A stretch of 64,000 nt of DNA from NCBI RefSeq assembly GCF_014466955.1, contig NZ_AP023396.1:4836001-4900000 (forward strand), given 5' to 3'. Position 1 is the first letter of the stretch, and each line of letters starts with the position of its first letter. The notes under the pieces are model-generated. The model worked only from the letters and a program-made list of their open reading frames with translations. It did not search any database and had not been told where the DNA came from. Below are positions 56,938 to 64,000 of the stretch, piece by piece. Both the position numbers and the translations under genes were made by a program. The DNA is from Nocardia wallacei (GTDB lineage: Bacteria; Actinomycetota; Actinomycetes; Mycobacteriales; Mycobacteriaceae).

Positions 56938-58287
56938 ATGATCGTGAGTACATGGACCAGGACCGAGGTCCGCGCGTTGCGCGACGCCGCCCTGCGGATG
57001 ACGCAGGAGGAGTTCGCCGAAGCCTTGGGGTTCAAGGTCGAGACGATTCAGAAGTGGGAACAGAAGGCAGCCGAAGGGCGCCCGGTGAAAGGGCGCTCCG
57101 CCGAAGCGCTCGATACCGCGTACGCACAACTGAAGCCCGCACAGCGAGAAAGATTCTGGTCGCAGATTCTCCGTGCACGACCACACATCGGCGGGCATCC
57201 TGTTCATAGCGGCACAACCGCAGAAGAGATGTCGGCCGGTCCGGATCCCACTCTGTCCGGGCCGAGAACGTGGGAAGTCGATGACGACGTGAGACGACGA
57301 GAATTCGGCAAGCTCGCGGCCGTGGCGGGCGTGGCGGCACTGGTTCCGGACGCCCCGGGACGAATCGGCATGGCCGACGTTCGCAGACTGCGGCAGGGTA
57401 TTGATGCATTAGGTGAAGAAGACCAACGGATAGGCGGTGCGGGCTTGGTCGACTTCGCCGTCCACCGATTGGCGCATGCGAAGTCGATACTCGACACCTG
57501 CGCCTACGACACGGCAACCGGCAACGCGTTCGCCAGTGCCGCAGGAGAGTTGGCGGTACTGACGGGTTGGCTCGCATTCGACGCCGATCGTCACGAACTT
57601 GCACGGCGATGCTACGCGGATGCGATGGCATTGGGAACGGAAGCCGACGACGCTGACCTCATCGCGCATACCTGTTTGAACACGGCGAACCAGTCGATCG
57701 CGCTAGCCCGATCCGGTGAGGGCAGTCCCTACAAGGCGGTCAAGCTGACGGATCGTGCCCGAGACTTGATGCGAGGGCGGCCACCGGGGCGAATCCATGC
57801 CTTGATTGCCGTTCGGGAGGCAGCAGCGCAAGGTGTGCTGGGTGATCGCGCCGCGTTCGGCAGGGCGATAGCCACGGCATGGCGGGAGATGGACGCCGCT
57901 GCGCAATTCGAGCCGACATCGCAGTGTCCGCAGTGGATTCGTTTCGTTACGCACTCGGAAGTCGCGGGCCATGAAGCGCGTGGTTACGGCGACCTCGGTG
58001 AGGCCGTTCGGGAAGCGGACCTTTATACGGCCATGGCTGCGCGCCTGACCGGTCACCGCAACTCCCTCAACGTGCGGGCTTGGTCCGCCGCCAGCCGAGT
58101 AAACATCGGTGATATTCGTGGAGCGATCGAACAGGGTCTTCCCGTACTGGAGGGGCTTTCCACGGTCTCCTCCACGAGAACGTTGCGCGCCCTGGAGCCG
58201 GTCCGACAAGTTGCGGGTGAGACCGCAATCGGCAGCGACTTCTGCGATCGGTACGACGCACTCAGGAAGAGGGTCCTCCCCGTATGA
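56938..58287 (+). CDS. XRE regulator with TPR-like C-terminus (module copy 2)
   Basis: A 449-residue regulator. HTH at residues ~8-60 (VRALRDAALRMTQEEFAEAL, FKVETIQKWEQKAAEG), then a linker with VRRREFGKLAAVAGVAALVP, a twin-Arg-like hydrophobic segment seen inside several actinobacterial XRE proteins, and a helical TPR-like region. It overlaps the GNAT gene by 4 bases (ATGA). The domain order is like the regulator at 54225, but the two HTH sequences differ, so it is not part of the recent duplication. Confidence 0.8.
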   Translation: MIVSTWTRTEVRALRDAALRMTQEEFAEALGFKVETIQKWEQKAAEGRPVKGRSAEALDTAYAQLKPAQRERFWSQILRARPHIGGHPVHSGTTAEEMSAGPDPTLSGPRTWEVDDDVRRREFGKLAAVAGVAALVPDAPGRIGMADVRRLRQGIDALGEEDQRIGGAGLVDFAVHRLAHAKSILDTCAYDTATGNAFASAAGELAVLTGWLAFDADRHELARRCYADAMALGTEADDADLIAHTCLNTANQSIALARSGEGSPYKAVKLTDRARDLMRGRPPGRIHALIAVREAAAQGVLGDRAAFGRAIATAWREMDAAAQFEPTSQCPQWIRFVTHSEVAGHEARGYGDLGEAVREADLYTAMAARLTGHRNSLNVRAWSAASRVNIGDIRGAIEQGLPVLEGLSTVSSTRTLRALEPVRQVAGETAIGSDFCDRYDALRKRVLPV

Positions 58288-58862
58288 CCAAGAGCTTTCG
58301 TGACACGTTGACATTCGATCATTACGACGCACGCCGAGCACAGGGATTACGTAGCCTCGTCGAGGATATCTACCTACGGTCGTACGTCGAGGCGATCTCC
58401 TCGGGCGACCTGTTCCATTCCCCGACCGAGTTCATGTCGCGGTTCGACGCGTACACTCGCAGCCCCGGGTTCGAGTTGGTCGTGGCACGCATCGAGGGAG
58501 AGCCCGCAGGGCAGACCTGGGGATGGCCACTGCAAGTGAACGCAAGATGGTGGGACGCACTGGATTTGGACGATCCCACCATCGACCGGGACGCGTTCAT
58601 CGCCGAGGACGGCACCCGCACTTTCGCCCTGAGCGAGATCATGGTCTGCTCCGAACACACCGGGCGCGGTATCGCCCACGCCCTACACGACGAACTCCTG
58701 AGCGCACGCCCGGAAACTCGCGCAACGCTACTGGTCGATCCGGACAACGAGCGTGCCTACGAGCGCTACCGCAAGTGGGGCTGGCACCGCATCGGCATCA
58801 TGCGTCCACACTGGCCCGACGCACCCCGTTTCGACGTCTTGGTTCGTGCACTGAATTCGTGA
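58284..58862 (+). CDS. GNAT-family N-acetyltransferase
   Basis: A 192-residue acetyltransferase. The acetyl-CoA binding motif is seen as LSEIMVCSEHTGRGIAHALHDELL (in parts) near residues 112-135, then ATLLVDPDNERAYERYRKWGWHRIG. The substrate is unknown. It starts inside the stop of the XRE-TPR gene, so the two are coupled; such XRE-GNAT pairs are frequent in actinobacteria. Confidence 0.83.
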   Translation: MTKSFRDTLTFDHYDARRAQGLRSLVEDIYLRSYVEAISSGDLFHSPTEFMSRFDAYTRSPGFELVVARIEGEPAGQTWGWPLQVNARWWDALDLDDPTIDRDAFIAEDGTRTFALSEIMVCSEHTGRGIAHALHDELLSARPETRATLLVDPDNERAYERYRKWGWHRIGIMRPHWPDAPRFDVLVRALNS

Positions 58863-58893
58863 AGCCGCGCAACTCGAAATCGAGTCCAGACCA

Positions 58894-59241
58894 ATGCATT
58901 ACGGCCACGTCATCGCAAGCGCGCTCGACGCCACGGTGTGGGTGAAAGGCCCGACGACGATCATCGTCGAGCCCTCCGGATTCGCGGCCAGCCAAGCGGA
59001 AGCACCACCGTGGCTCGCGACCGCCGGAGCCGGTGATGTACTCGCCGGAATCGCCGCCGCGCTGATGACAGCGGGACTTTCCTCGCTCGATGTCGGAGAG
59101 GTCGCGGCGCACGTTCACGGCAGGGCGGCGATGGTCGCGCACCGCGCCCGGAACGGCGGGCCGTTGACCGCCAGCGCGGTGGCGGAGACGACACCGGAAG
59201 TCGTCGGTGCGTTGCTCTCGGCATACTCGAAAACGGAGTAG
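58894..59241 (+). pseudogene. C-terminal fragment of an NAD(P)H-hydrate dehydratase (YjeF C-domain type)
   Basis: About 115 codons match the end of the ribokinase-like dehydratase domain: VWVKGPTTIIVEPSG, then WLATAGAGDVLAGIAAALM (the GAGD catalytic loop) and AAHVHGRAAMVA. The first ~160 residues of the domain, with the nucleotide site, are missing. An ATG at 58894 would let the fragment be made but not be active. Confidence 0.75.
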
Positions 59242-59326
59242 GCGTCGAAGCGCCGACCCGAGGAAGAACTCGTGACGACCGCGATCATCAATATTGGGAA
59301 TCTGTCATAACTTGCGCAGACCGCGC

Positions 59327-59485
59327 TCAACCCACGATGGGGAGACCGTTCTCGGCGGCTGGGGTCAGGAATTCGACTCGGACAGAAGAGATGTAACTGT
59401 CGCGCTCGGACAGGAAGTGTCTCGTGTGGGGCTGCCGCTCGTGCTCTTCGAAAGCCTTGCACGGTATGAGTTGCGTAGACCAACA
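59327..59485 (-). pseudogene. Internally deleted ABM-domain gene remnant
   Basis: The minus strand reads VYATHTV in one frame, then after a deletion of ~20 codons and a frame change AFEEHERQPHTRHFLSERDS and the C-terminus with a stop. It corresponds to residues ~40-104 of the intact protein at 55447-55761, with the middle missing. Confidence 0.75.
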
Positions 59486-59703
59486 GGCGGCGTTGCGGTC
59501 GGGTTCGAGGAGGGTCGGGGCCGATAGGTCGCGCTGGACCTGAGCCCGGGGGCGGTGGACGTCCCTGCCCGATCCGCCGTCTGTGGGGCGAGGTCGACCT
59601 GTGTTGAGCGGACGTCGGCGATGCCGCCACGTTTGTTCACCTTCGCGCCGGGTAGGGCTCCGATGTCCGATCGGTTCGGCGTACACCGGCAGGAGGCCGC
59701 GGA
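59486..59703. other. Intergenic region with the katE promoter
   Basis: No gene is visible from the ABM remnant to katE. It contains the promoter at 59631-59655. Confidence 0.5.
59631..59655 (+). promoter_or_regulatory. SigF/SigB-type promoter for katE
   Basis: GTTT, 15 bases, GGGTAG, ending 48 bases before the ATG at 59704. It is the clearest match of the family on the plus strand. Confidence 0.75.
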
Positions 59704-61773
59704 ATGACCGAAAATCGTGCAGATCAGCCAGGGAACGGTGGCGAGACGCATCAGCAGGCGCAGGGGGATGATGTTCGGCTGACGACGCAGCAGGGTGTGG
59801 TCGTCGGCGACGATCAGAACACACTCCGCTCCGGCGAGCGCGGTCCGGCATTGCTGGAGGATTTCCACTTCCGCGAGAAGATCTTTCATTTCGATCACGA
59901 GCGCATTCCGGAGCGGGTGGTGCATGCCCGCGGGTTCGGCGTACACGGCTATTTCGAGAACTATGAGCCGCTGACCGAGCTGACCCGGGCCGATCCCTTC
60001 CAGGAGGCGGGCCGCCGGACCGAGGCGTTCGTCCGGTTCTCCACCGTGGCGGGCAACAAGGGCTCGTTCGACCTGGCGCGCGACGTGCGCGGATTCGCGG
60101 TGAAGCTGTATACCCGCGAGGGCAATTGGGACCTGGTGGGCAACAACATTCCGGTCTTCTTCATCCAGGACCCGATCAAGTTCCCCGATGTCGTCCACGC
60201 GGCCAAGCAGGAACCCGACCGCGGCTTCCCGCAGGCGCAGACCGCGCACGACAATTTCTGGGATTTCGTCTCGCTGACCCCCGAGTCGACCCACATGCTG
60301 CTGTGGATCATGTCCGACCGCGCCATTCCGCGGTCGTTCCGGTTCATGGAGGGCTTCGGCGTCCACACGTTCCGCCTGGTGAACGCCGAGGGCAAGTCGA
60401 CCTTCGTGAAGTTCCACTGGAAGCCCAAGCAGGGCCTGCAGTCGGTGGTGTGGAACGAGGCCGTGAAGATCAACGGCGCCGACCCCGATTTCCATCGCCG
60501 CGACCTGTGGGACGCGATCCAGGCGGGCGACTTTCCCGAGTACGAACTCGGCATGCAGCTGTTCGACGAGGAATTCGCCGACCGGTTCGGCTTCGACATC
60601 CTCGACCCGACGAAAATCATTCCGGAGGAAGAGGTCCCCGTCCGCCGGGTCGGCAAGCTGGTGCTGGACCGAGTGGTCGACAACTTCTTCGCCGAGACCG
60701 AACAGGTCGCCTTCTGCACGCAGAACATCATTCCCGGCATCGACTTCACCGATGATCCGCTGCTGCAGGGCCGGAACTTCTCGTATCTCGACACGCAGCT
60801 GAAGCGCCTGGGCAGCCCCAATTTCACCCATCTGCCGGTCAACGCGCCGCGGTGCCCGTTCGCGACCTTCCAGCAGGACGGCCACATGGCGATGGTCAAC
60901 CCGACCACGCGGGCCAACTACGAACCCAATTCCTGGCCCGACGAGATCAAGGGCCCGCGCGAGGACCCGAAGCGGGGGTTCCATACCTACCCCGATACCG
61001 AGGCGGGCCCGAAGCGCCGCCTGCGCGCCGAGAGCTTCGCCGATCACTACAGCCAGGCGCATCAGTTCTTCGCCAGCCAGACCAGCGTCGAACAGCAGCA
61101 CATCATCGACGCGTTCGTTTTCGAATTGAGCAAGTGCGACCGGGTGGACATTCGCGCCCGCGTGGTCGCCGCGCTGCGCAATGTCGACGAGGATCTGGCC
61201 GAGGCGGTCGCCGACGGACTGGGCCTGCCCGAATTGCCGGAACCGGCCCGGTGCGCACGCGAGCCGCGCCACGATTTGGAGCCGTCACCCGCACTGAGCA
61301 TCCTGCTGAACGGGCCGGAAACCTTCGCGGGCCGCAAGATCGGCGTGCTCGTGACCGACGGCGCCGACGCGAAACTGCTGTCCGAACTGCGCCAGGCGGT
61401 GCAGGCCGAACAGGCCATGCTCGAGATCGTCGCCGCGAAGGTCGGTGGTGTGGTCACCGACGACGGTGAGCGTGTCGAGGCCGACCAGAAGATCGATGGC
61501 GCGCCCTCGGTGCTCTACGACGCCGTCGTCATCCTCGCCACCGACAAGGCGGCTGCCGAACTCGCGGGGCTGGCGCCGGCCCGCGACTTCGTCAGCGACG
61601 CCTACGCCCACTGCAAGTTCATCGCCCACCGCGAGGCAGGCGCGTTGTTCGCCGCCGCGGGACTCGGCGGCACCCTCGACGCGGGCGTCGTCGACCTGGC
61701 GGCCTCCGGCGCATCGGTGACCGACTTCCTCACCCAGTGCCGCGACGTCCGGTACTGGGCTAGGGCCAGCTGA
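59704..61773 (+). CDS. katE: Large-subunit catalase KatE (HPII type)
   Basis: A 689-residue clade-2 heme catalase. The distal His is H74 in RVVHARGFG, the distal Asn lies in [11 protein letters not shown] (~146-148), and the proximal heme ligand is Tyr361 in RNFSYLDTQ. The last ~150 residues form the flavodoxin/GATase1-like domain ([18 protein letters not shown] onward) typical of large catalases. AGGAGG is 8 bases before the ATG. A stress promoter upstream fits its role in stationary-phase peroxide defence. A terminator follows at 61833. Confidence 0.95.
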   Translation: MTENRADQPGNGGETHQQAQGDDVRLTTQQGVVVGDDQNTLRSGERGPALLEDFHFREKIFHFDHERIPERVVHARGFGVHGYFENYEPLTELTRADPFQEAGRRTEAFVRFSTVAGNKGSFDLARDVRGFAVKLYTREGNWDLVGNNIPVFFIQDPIKFPDVVHAAKQEPDRGFPQAQTAHDNFWDFVSLTPESTHMLLWIMSDRAIPRSFRFMEGFGVHTFRLVNAEGKSTFVKFHWKPKQGLQSVVWNEAVKINGADPDFHRRDLWDAIQAGDFPEYELGMQLFDEEFADRFGFDILDPTKIIPEEEVPVRRVGKLVLDRVVDNFFAETEQVAFCTQNIIPGIDFTDDPLLQGRNFSYLDTQLKRLGSPNFTHLPVNAPRCPFATFQQDGHMAMVNPTTRANYEPNSWPDEIKGPREDPKRGFHTYPDTEAGPKRRLRAESFADHYSQAHQFFASQTSVEQQHIIDAFVFELSKCDRVDIRARVVAALRNVDEDLAEAVADGLGLPELPEPARCAREPRHDLEPSPALSILLNGPETFAGRKIGVLVTDGADAKLLSELRQAVQAEQAMLEIVAAKVGGVVTDDGERVEADQKIDGAPSVLYDAVVILATDKAAAELAGLAPARDFVSDAYAHCKFIAHREAGALFAAAGLGGTLDAGVVDLAASGASVTDFLTQCRDVRYWARAS

Positions 61774-61832
61774 TCTGAACCCGGTCGGCCGCAAATAGGT
61801 AGCAACCACGGCGGCCGCTCCGGGACGATCCC

Positions 61833-61871
61833 ACCTCGCCGGGCTCGGCAACGCCGTCCGGCGAGGTTTTT
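61833..61871 (+). terminator. Rho-independent terminator after katE
   Basis: ACCTCGCCGG (61833-61842) pairs with CCGGCGAGGT (61858-61867) and is followed by a T run (61867-61871). Confidence 0.85.
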
Positions 61872-61938
61872 GCGCGTACCTGCGGGGGTTTTTCGGCGCG
61901 CATCGAAGATTCGAGATCGACAAGTGGGTCGGTGCGAC

Positions 61939-61963
61939 GTTTTCGACACGCCCGAGAGGGCAA
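61939..61963 (+). promoter_or_regulatory. SigF/SigB-type promoter for the second glycosyltransferase
   Basis: GTTT, 15 bases, GGGCAA; it ends 9 bases before the GTG at 61973, the same spacing as for the paralogue at 7498. Confidence 0.55.
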
Positions 61964-61972
61964 CCGCACAGC

Positions 61973-63019
61973 GTGACCGAATACGACGCAGGTTGTTTGC
62001 AGCCGCTCCGCATCCTGGTCTGGCACGTGCACGGGTCGTGGACCACGTCGTTCGTGCGAGGCGGGCACACCTATCTGCTGCCGCGGCTCCCGGAGGGCGG
62101 CCCGTGGGGCCGCGGGCGGTGCGGGCGGCCGTGGCCCGACTCGGCGATCGACGTCTCCCCCGACCTGCTGCGGGATATGGGCGTCGATCTCGTGATCCTG
62201 CAGCGGCCGCACGAACTCGAGCTGACCGAGCGCTGGCTGGGCCTGCGGCCCGGTATCGACCTCCCCGCGATCTACGTCGAGCACAACGCGCCCGGCGGCC
62301 CGGCCGCCTCGACCCGGCACGTGCTGGCGGACCGCACGGACATCCCGCTGGTGCACGTCACCCATTTCAACGAGGTGATGTGGGACAACGGGGTCTGCCC
62401 GACCACGGTCGTCCGGCACGGGATCGTCGATCCCGGGTACCGCTACAGCGGCGCGCTGCCGCACGCCGTGACGATGATCAACGAGCCGGTCCGCCGGATG
62501 CGCGTCACCGGCACCGATTTGCTCGCACCACTGTCGGCCGCCGCGCCCATCGACGTCTTCGGCATCGACACCGACGATCTGCACACGGCGCTCGACGTAC
62601 CGGCGAGCCGCGTCCGCGGGCTCGGCGATCTCGAGCAGGCGTCGCTGCACAGCGCGGTCGCGCGGCGGCGGGTGTTCGTGCACACGCCACGGTGGACCTC
62701 GCTCGGGCTGTCGGTGCTGGAGGCGATGCATCTCGGCATGCCGATCGTCGCGCTGGCGGCGACCGAGGCGGCGGCGACGTTCCCGGACGACGTGGGTGTC
62801 GTCGACGCCGACCCGCGCGTGCTCGCCGACGCGATCGGCGAGTTCGTCCGGGACCCCGAACGGGCCCGGGTGGTCGGATCGGCCGCCCGGCGTTGGGTTT
62901 TGGCCAACCACGGGCTCACCACGTTCCTGGCGAACTGGGATCACCTGCTCGGCGAGACGTTTTCGGGGCATGCCGCGCAGCGACTCGCATCCGTCGACAG
63001 TTGGGAGTACGCACCATGA
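61973..63019 (+). CDS. Glycosyltransferase (GT4-like), paralogue of 7498-8526
   Basis: A 348-residue GT-B-type protein. Blocks shared with the paralogue include [43 protein letters not shown] and [23 protein letters not shown] start lacks a ribosome site and has a stress promoter directly upstream, so a leaderless mRNA is likely. Its stop overlaps the start of the next glycosyltransferase (ATGA), so the two probably act in one pathway. The product is unknown. Confidence 0.82.
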   Translation: MTEYDAGCLQPLRILVWHVHGSWTTSFVRGGHTYLLPRLPEGGPWGRGRCGRPWPDSAIDVSPDLLRDMGVDLVILQRPHELELTERWLGLRPGIDLPAIYVEHNAPGGPAASTRHVLADRTDIPLVHVTHFNEVMWDNGVCPTTVVRHGIVDPGYRYSGALPHAVTMINEPVRRMRVTGTDLLAPLSAAAPIDVFGIDTDDLHTALDVPASRVRGLGDLEQASLHSAVARRRVFVHTPRWTSLGLSVLEAMHLGMPIVALAATEAAATFPDDVGVVDADPRVLADAIGEFVRDPERARVVGSAARRWVLANHGLTTFLANWDHLLGETFSGHAAQRLASVDSWEYAP

Positions 63020-64000
63020 AGATCTCGATGGTTTCCGAACACGCCAGCCCGCTGGCCGCGATCGGTGGCGTCGACGCCGGCGGACAGAACGTGCATGTCG
63101 CGGAGCTGTCGGCCGCGCTGGTGCGGCGCGGCGCCGAGGTCACCGTGTACACCCGGCGCGACGACCCGGCGCTGCCGGATCAGGTGGACACGCCCGACGG
63201 CTACCGGGTGGTGCACGTCCCGGCCGGACCGCCCGGCCCGCTGCCCAAGGACGAATTGCTCCCGTACATGGGCGAATTCGGGGAATGGCTGCGCGAGCGC
63301 TGGTTACAGGATCGGCCCGATGTCGCGCACGCGCATTTCTGGATGTCGGGGATCGCCGCCGAGCAGGCCGCGCGGCAACCAGCGGTACCCGTAGTGCAGA
63401 CCTTCCATGCCCTCGGCGTGGTCAAGAAGCGCTATCAGGGGCAGGACGACACCAGCCCGGAGTGCCGCATCCGCGCCGAGCGCATGGTCGCGCAGAATGC
63501 CGCCCGGGTAGCGGCGACCTGCAGTGACGAGGTGTTCGAGCTGGCGCGGCTGGGACTGCCGACCACGCGGGCATCGGTGGTGCCCTGCGGGGTGGATCTG
63601 CGTCGTTTCGTTCCCGGCCCGCGGCCGGAGCGGGCCGCGGGCCACCGATTGCTCGCCGTCGGAAGGCTGGTGCCGCGCAAGGGTTTCGACACCGCCATCC
63701 TGGCGCTGCCCGAACTCCCCGGCGCCGAACTGCTCATCGCGGGCGGCTCACCCAGCGGCGGACTCGAGGACGACGCCGAGGCCGAGCGCCTGCGCGATAT
63801 CGCGCGGCGGTGCGGCGTCGCCGACCGGGTGCGGCTGCTCGGCCCGGTGTCGCGCGACGACATGCCCGCCCTGATGCGCTCAGCCGACCTGGTGCTGTGC
63901 ACGCCGTGGTACGAGCCGTTCGGCATGGTGGCGCTGGAGGCGATGGCCTGCGGCACGCCCGTGGTGGCCTCCGCCGTCGGCGGCCTGCTGGACACCGTGC
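63016..64000 (+). CDS. Glycosyltransferase family 4, N-terminal part (runs off the window)
   Basis: At least 328 residues of a GT-B enzyme: the N-terminal [28 protein letters not shown] shown in parts has the GGxxGGQ loop of sugar-phosphate or sucrose-synthase-like GT4 proteins, then [35 protein letters not shown] and the C-terminal [18 protein letters not shown] nucleotide-sugar site (E-x7-E). It is translationally coupled to the preceding gene. The end lies beyond the window. Confidence 0.9.
   Translation, partial: MKISMVSEHASPLAAIGGVDAGGQNVHVAELSAALVRRGAEVTVYTRRDDPALPDQVDTPDGYRVVHVPAGPPGPLPKDELLPYMGEFGEWLRERWLQDRPDVAHAHFWMSGIAAEQAARQPAVPVVQTFHALGVVKKRYQGQDDTSPECRIRAERMVAQNAARVAATCSDEVFELARLGLPTTRASVVPCGVDLRRFVPGPRPERAAGHRLLAVGRLVPRKGFDTAILALPELPGAELLIAGGSPSGGLEDDAEAERLRDIARRCGVADRVRLLGPVSRDDMPALMRSADLVLCTPWYEPFGMVALEAMACGTPVVASAVGGLLDTV

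Noticed and set aside
59365..61272. 635-codon antisense ORF over katE
   Set aside because: A shadow of the catalase reading frame; it has no ribosome site or recognisable domain.

Overview
The window is a high-GC actinobacterial chromosome segment, most likely Nocardia or a close mycolata relative. The evidence is the strong G/C third-position bias, two Scr1-type XRE regulators (one with a DUF397 partner), a TIGR00027-type methyltransferase, an F420-type (deazaflavin) nitroreductase, a UsfY-like protein, DUF6131 and DUF6328 proteins, and a Tat-exported neutral ceramidase. No rRNA, tRNA, CRISPR array or replication origin was seen.

Layout. (1) 1-9.5 kb is a general-stress island: phosphoketolase, hemerythrin, PfkB kinase, CsbD, DUF6328, ChaB, FAD/Rieske oxidoreductase, nucleotidyltransferase-BON fusion, metallophosphoesterase, CBS protein, glycosyltransferase, UsfY-like protein, DUF4142. 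(2) 9.8-12.5 kb holds an Scr1/DUF397 locus with small hypothetical genes; two of these share a nearly identical promoter. (3) 12.5-22 kb carries a methyltransferase, a DUF418 membrane protein with a TetR, a MarR/SDR pair, an amino-acid permease, Dps, a drug-efflux MFS with its MarR, and gluconokinase. (4) 22-27 kb returns to stress genes: USP, a DoxX protein with a long 11-residue repeat, a second Scr1 regulator, a deazaflavin enzyme, small membrane proteins. (5) 27-38 kb: alpha/beta hydrolase with TetR, ceramidase, GH3 beta-glucosidase, an ANT-like nucleotidyltransferase, a CYP157-like P450 without the ExxR motif, a StyA-like flavoprotein, and two minisatellites. (6) 38.5-49.4 kb: two tandem LuxR-type ATPase regulators, then a 2OG-Fe(II)-type oxygenase, a 47-codon ORF, an atypical SDR, an MFS exporter, an amino-acid permease and a D-amino-acid oxidase. 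(7) 49.4-59.5 kb is an accessory region: decayed lipase, SRPBCC/VOC/ArsR operon, an intact IS3-family element, and two copies of a module made of an XRE-TPR regulator divergent from small hypothetical genes, with gene remnants. (8) 59.7-64 kb is stress-like again: KatE catalase and two glycosyltransferases, the first a paralogue of the one at 7.5 kb; the second runs off the window.

The main unifying signal is a promoter of the form GTTT (or GTGT/GATT/GGTT), 15 bases, GGGTA-like, found upstream of at least twelve stress-type transcription units (hemerythrin-phosphoketolase, CsbD, ChaB, FAD-Rieske, NTase-BON, CBS, both glycosyltransferases, Dps, DoxX-repeat, the divergent small genes at 26.4 kb, KatE). 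It matches the known mycobacterial SigF/SigB-type general-stress promoter, so regions 1, 4 and 8 probably form one regulon. In several cases the -10 element lies only 8-9 bases before the start codon, implying leaderless mRNAs.

The least described features are the duplicated XRE / small-gene module with a conserved seven-codon leader ORF (one copy split by the IS3 element), the DoxX-hendecad protein, the oxygenase / 47-codon ORF / SDR / MFS group, and the shared TTGCAT-N18-TAGACT promoter pair.
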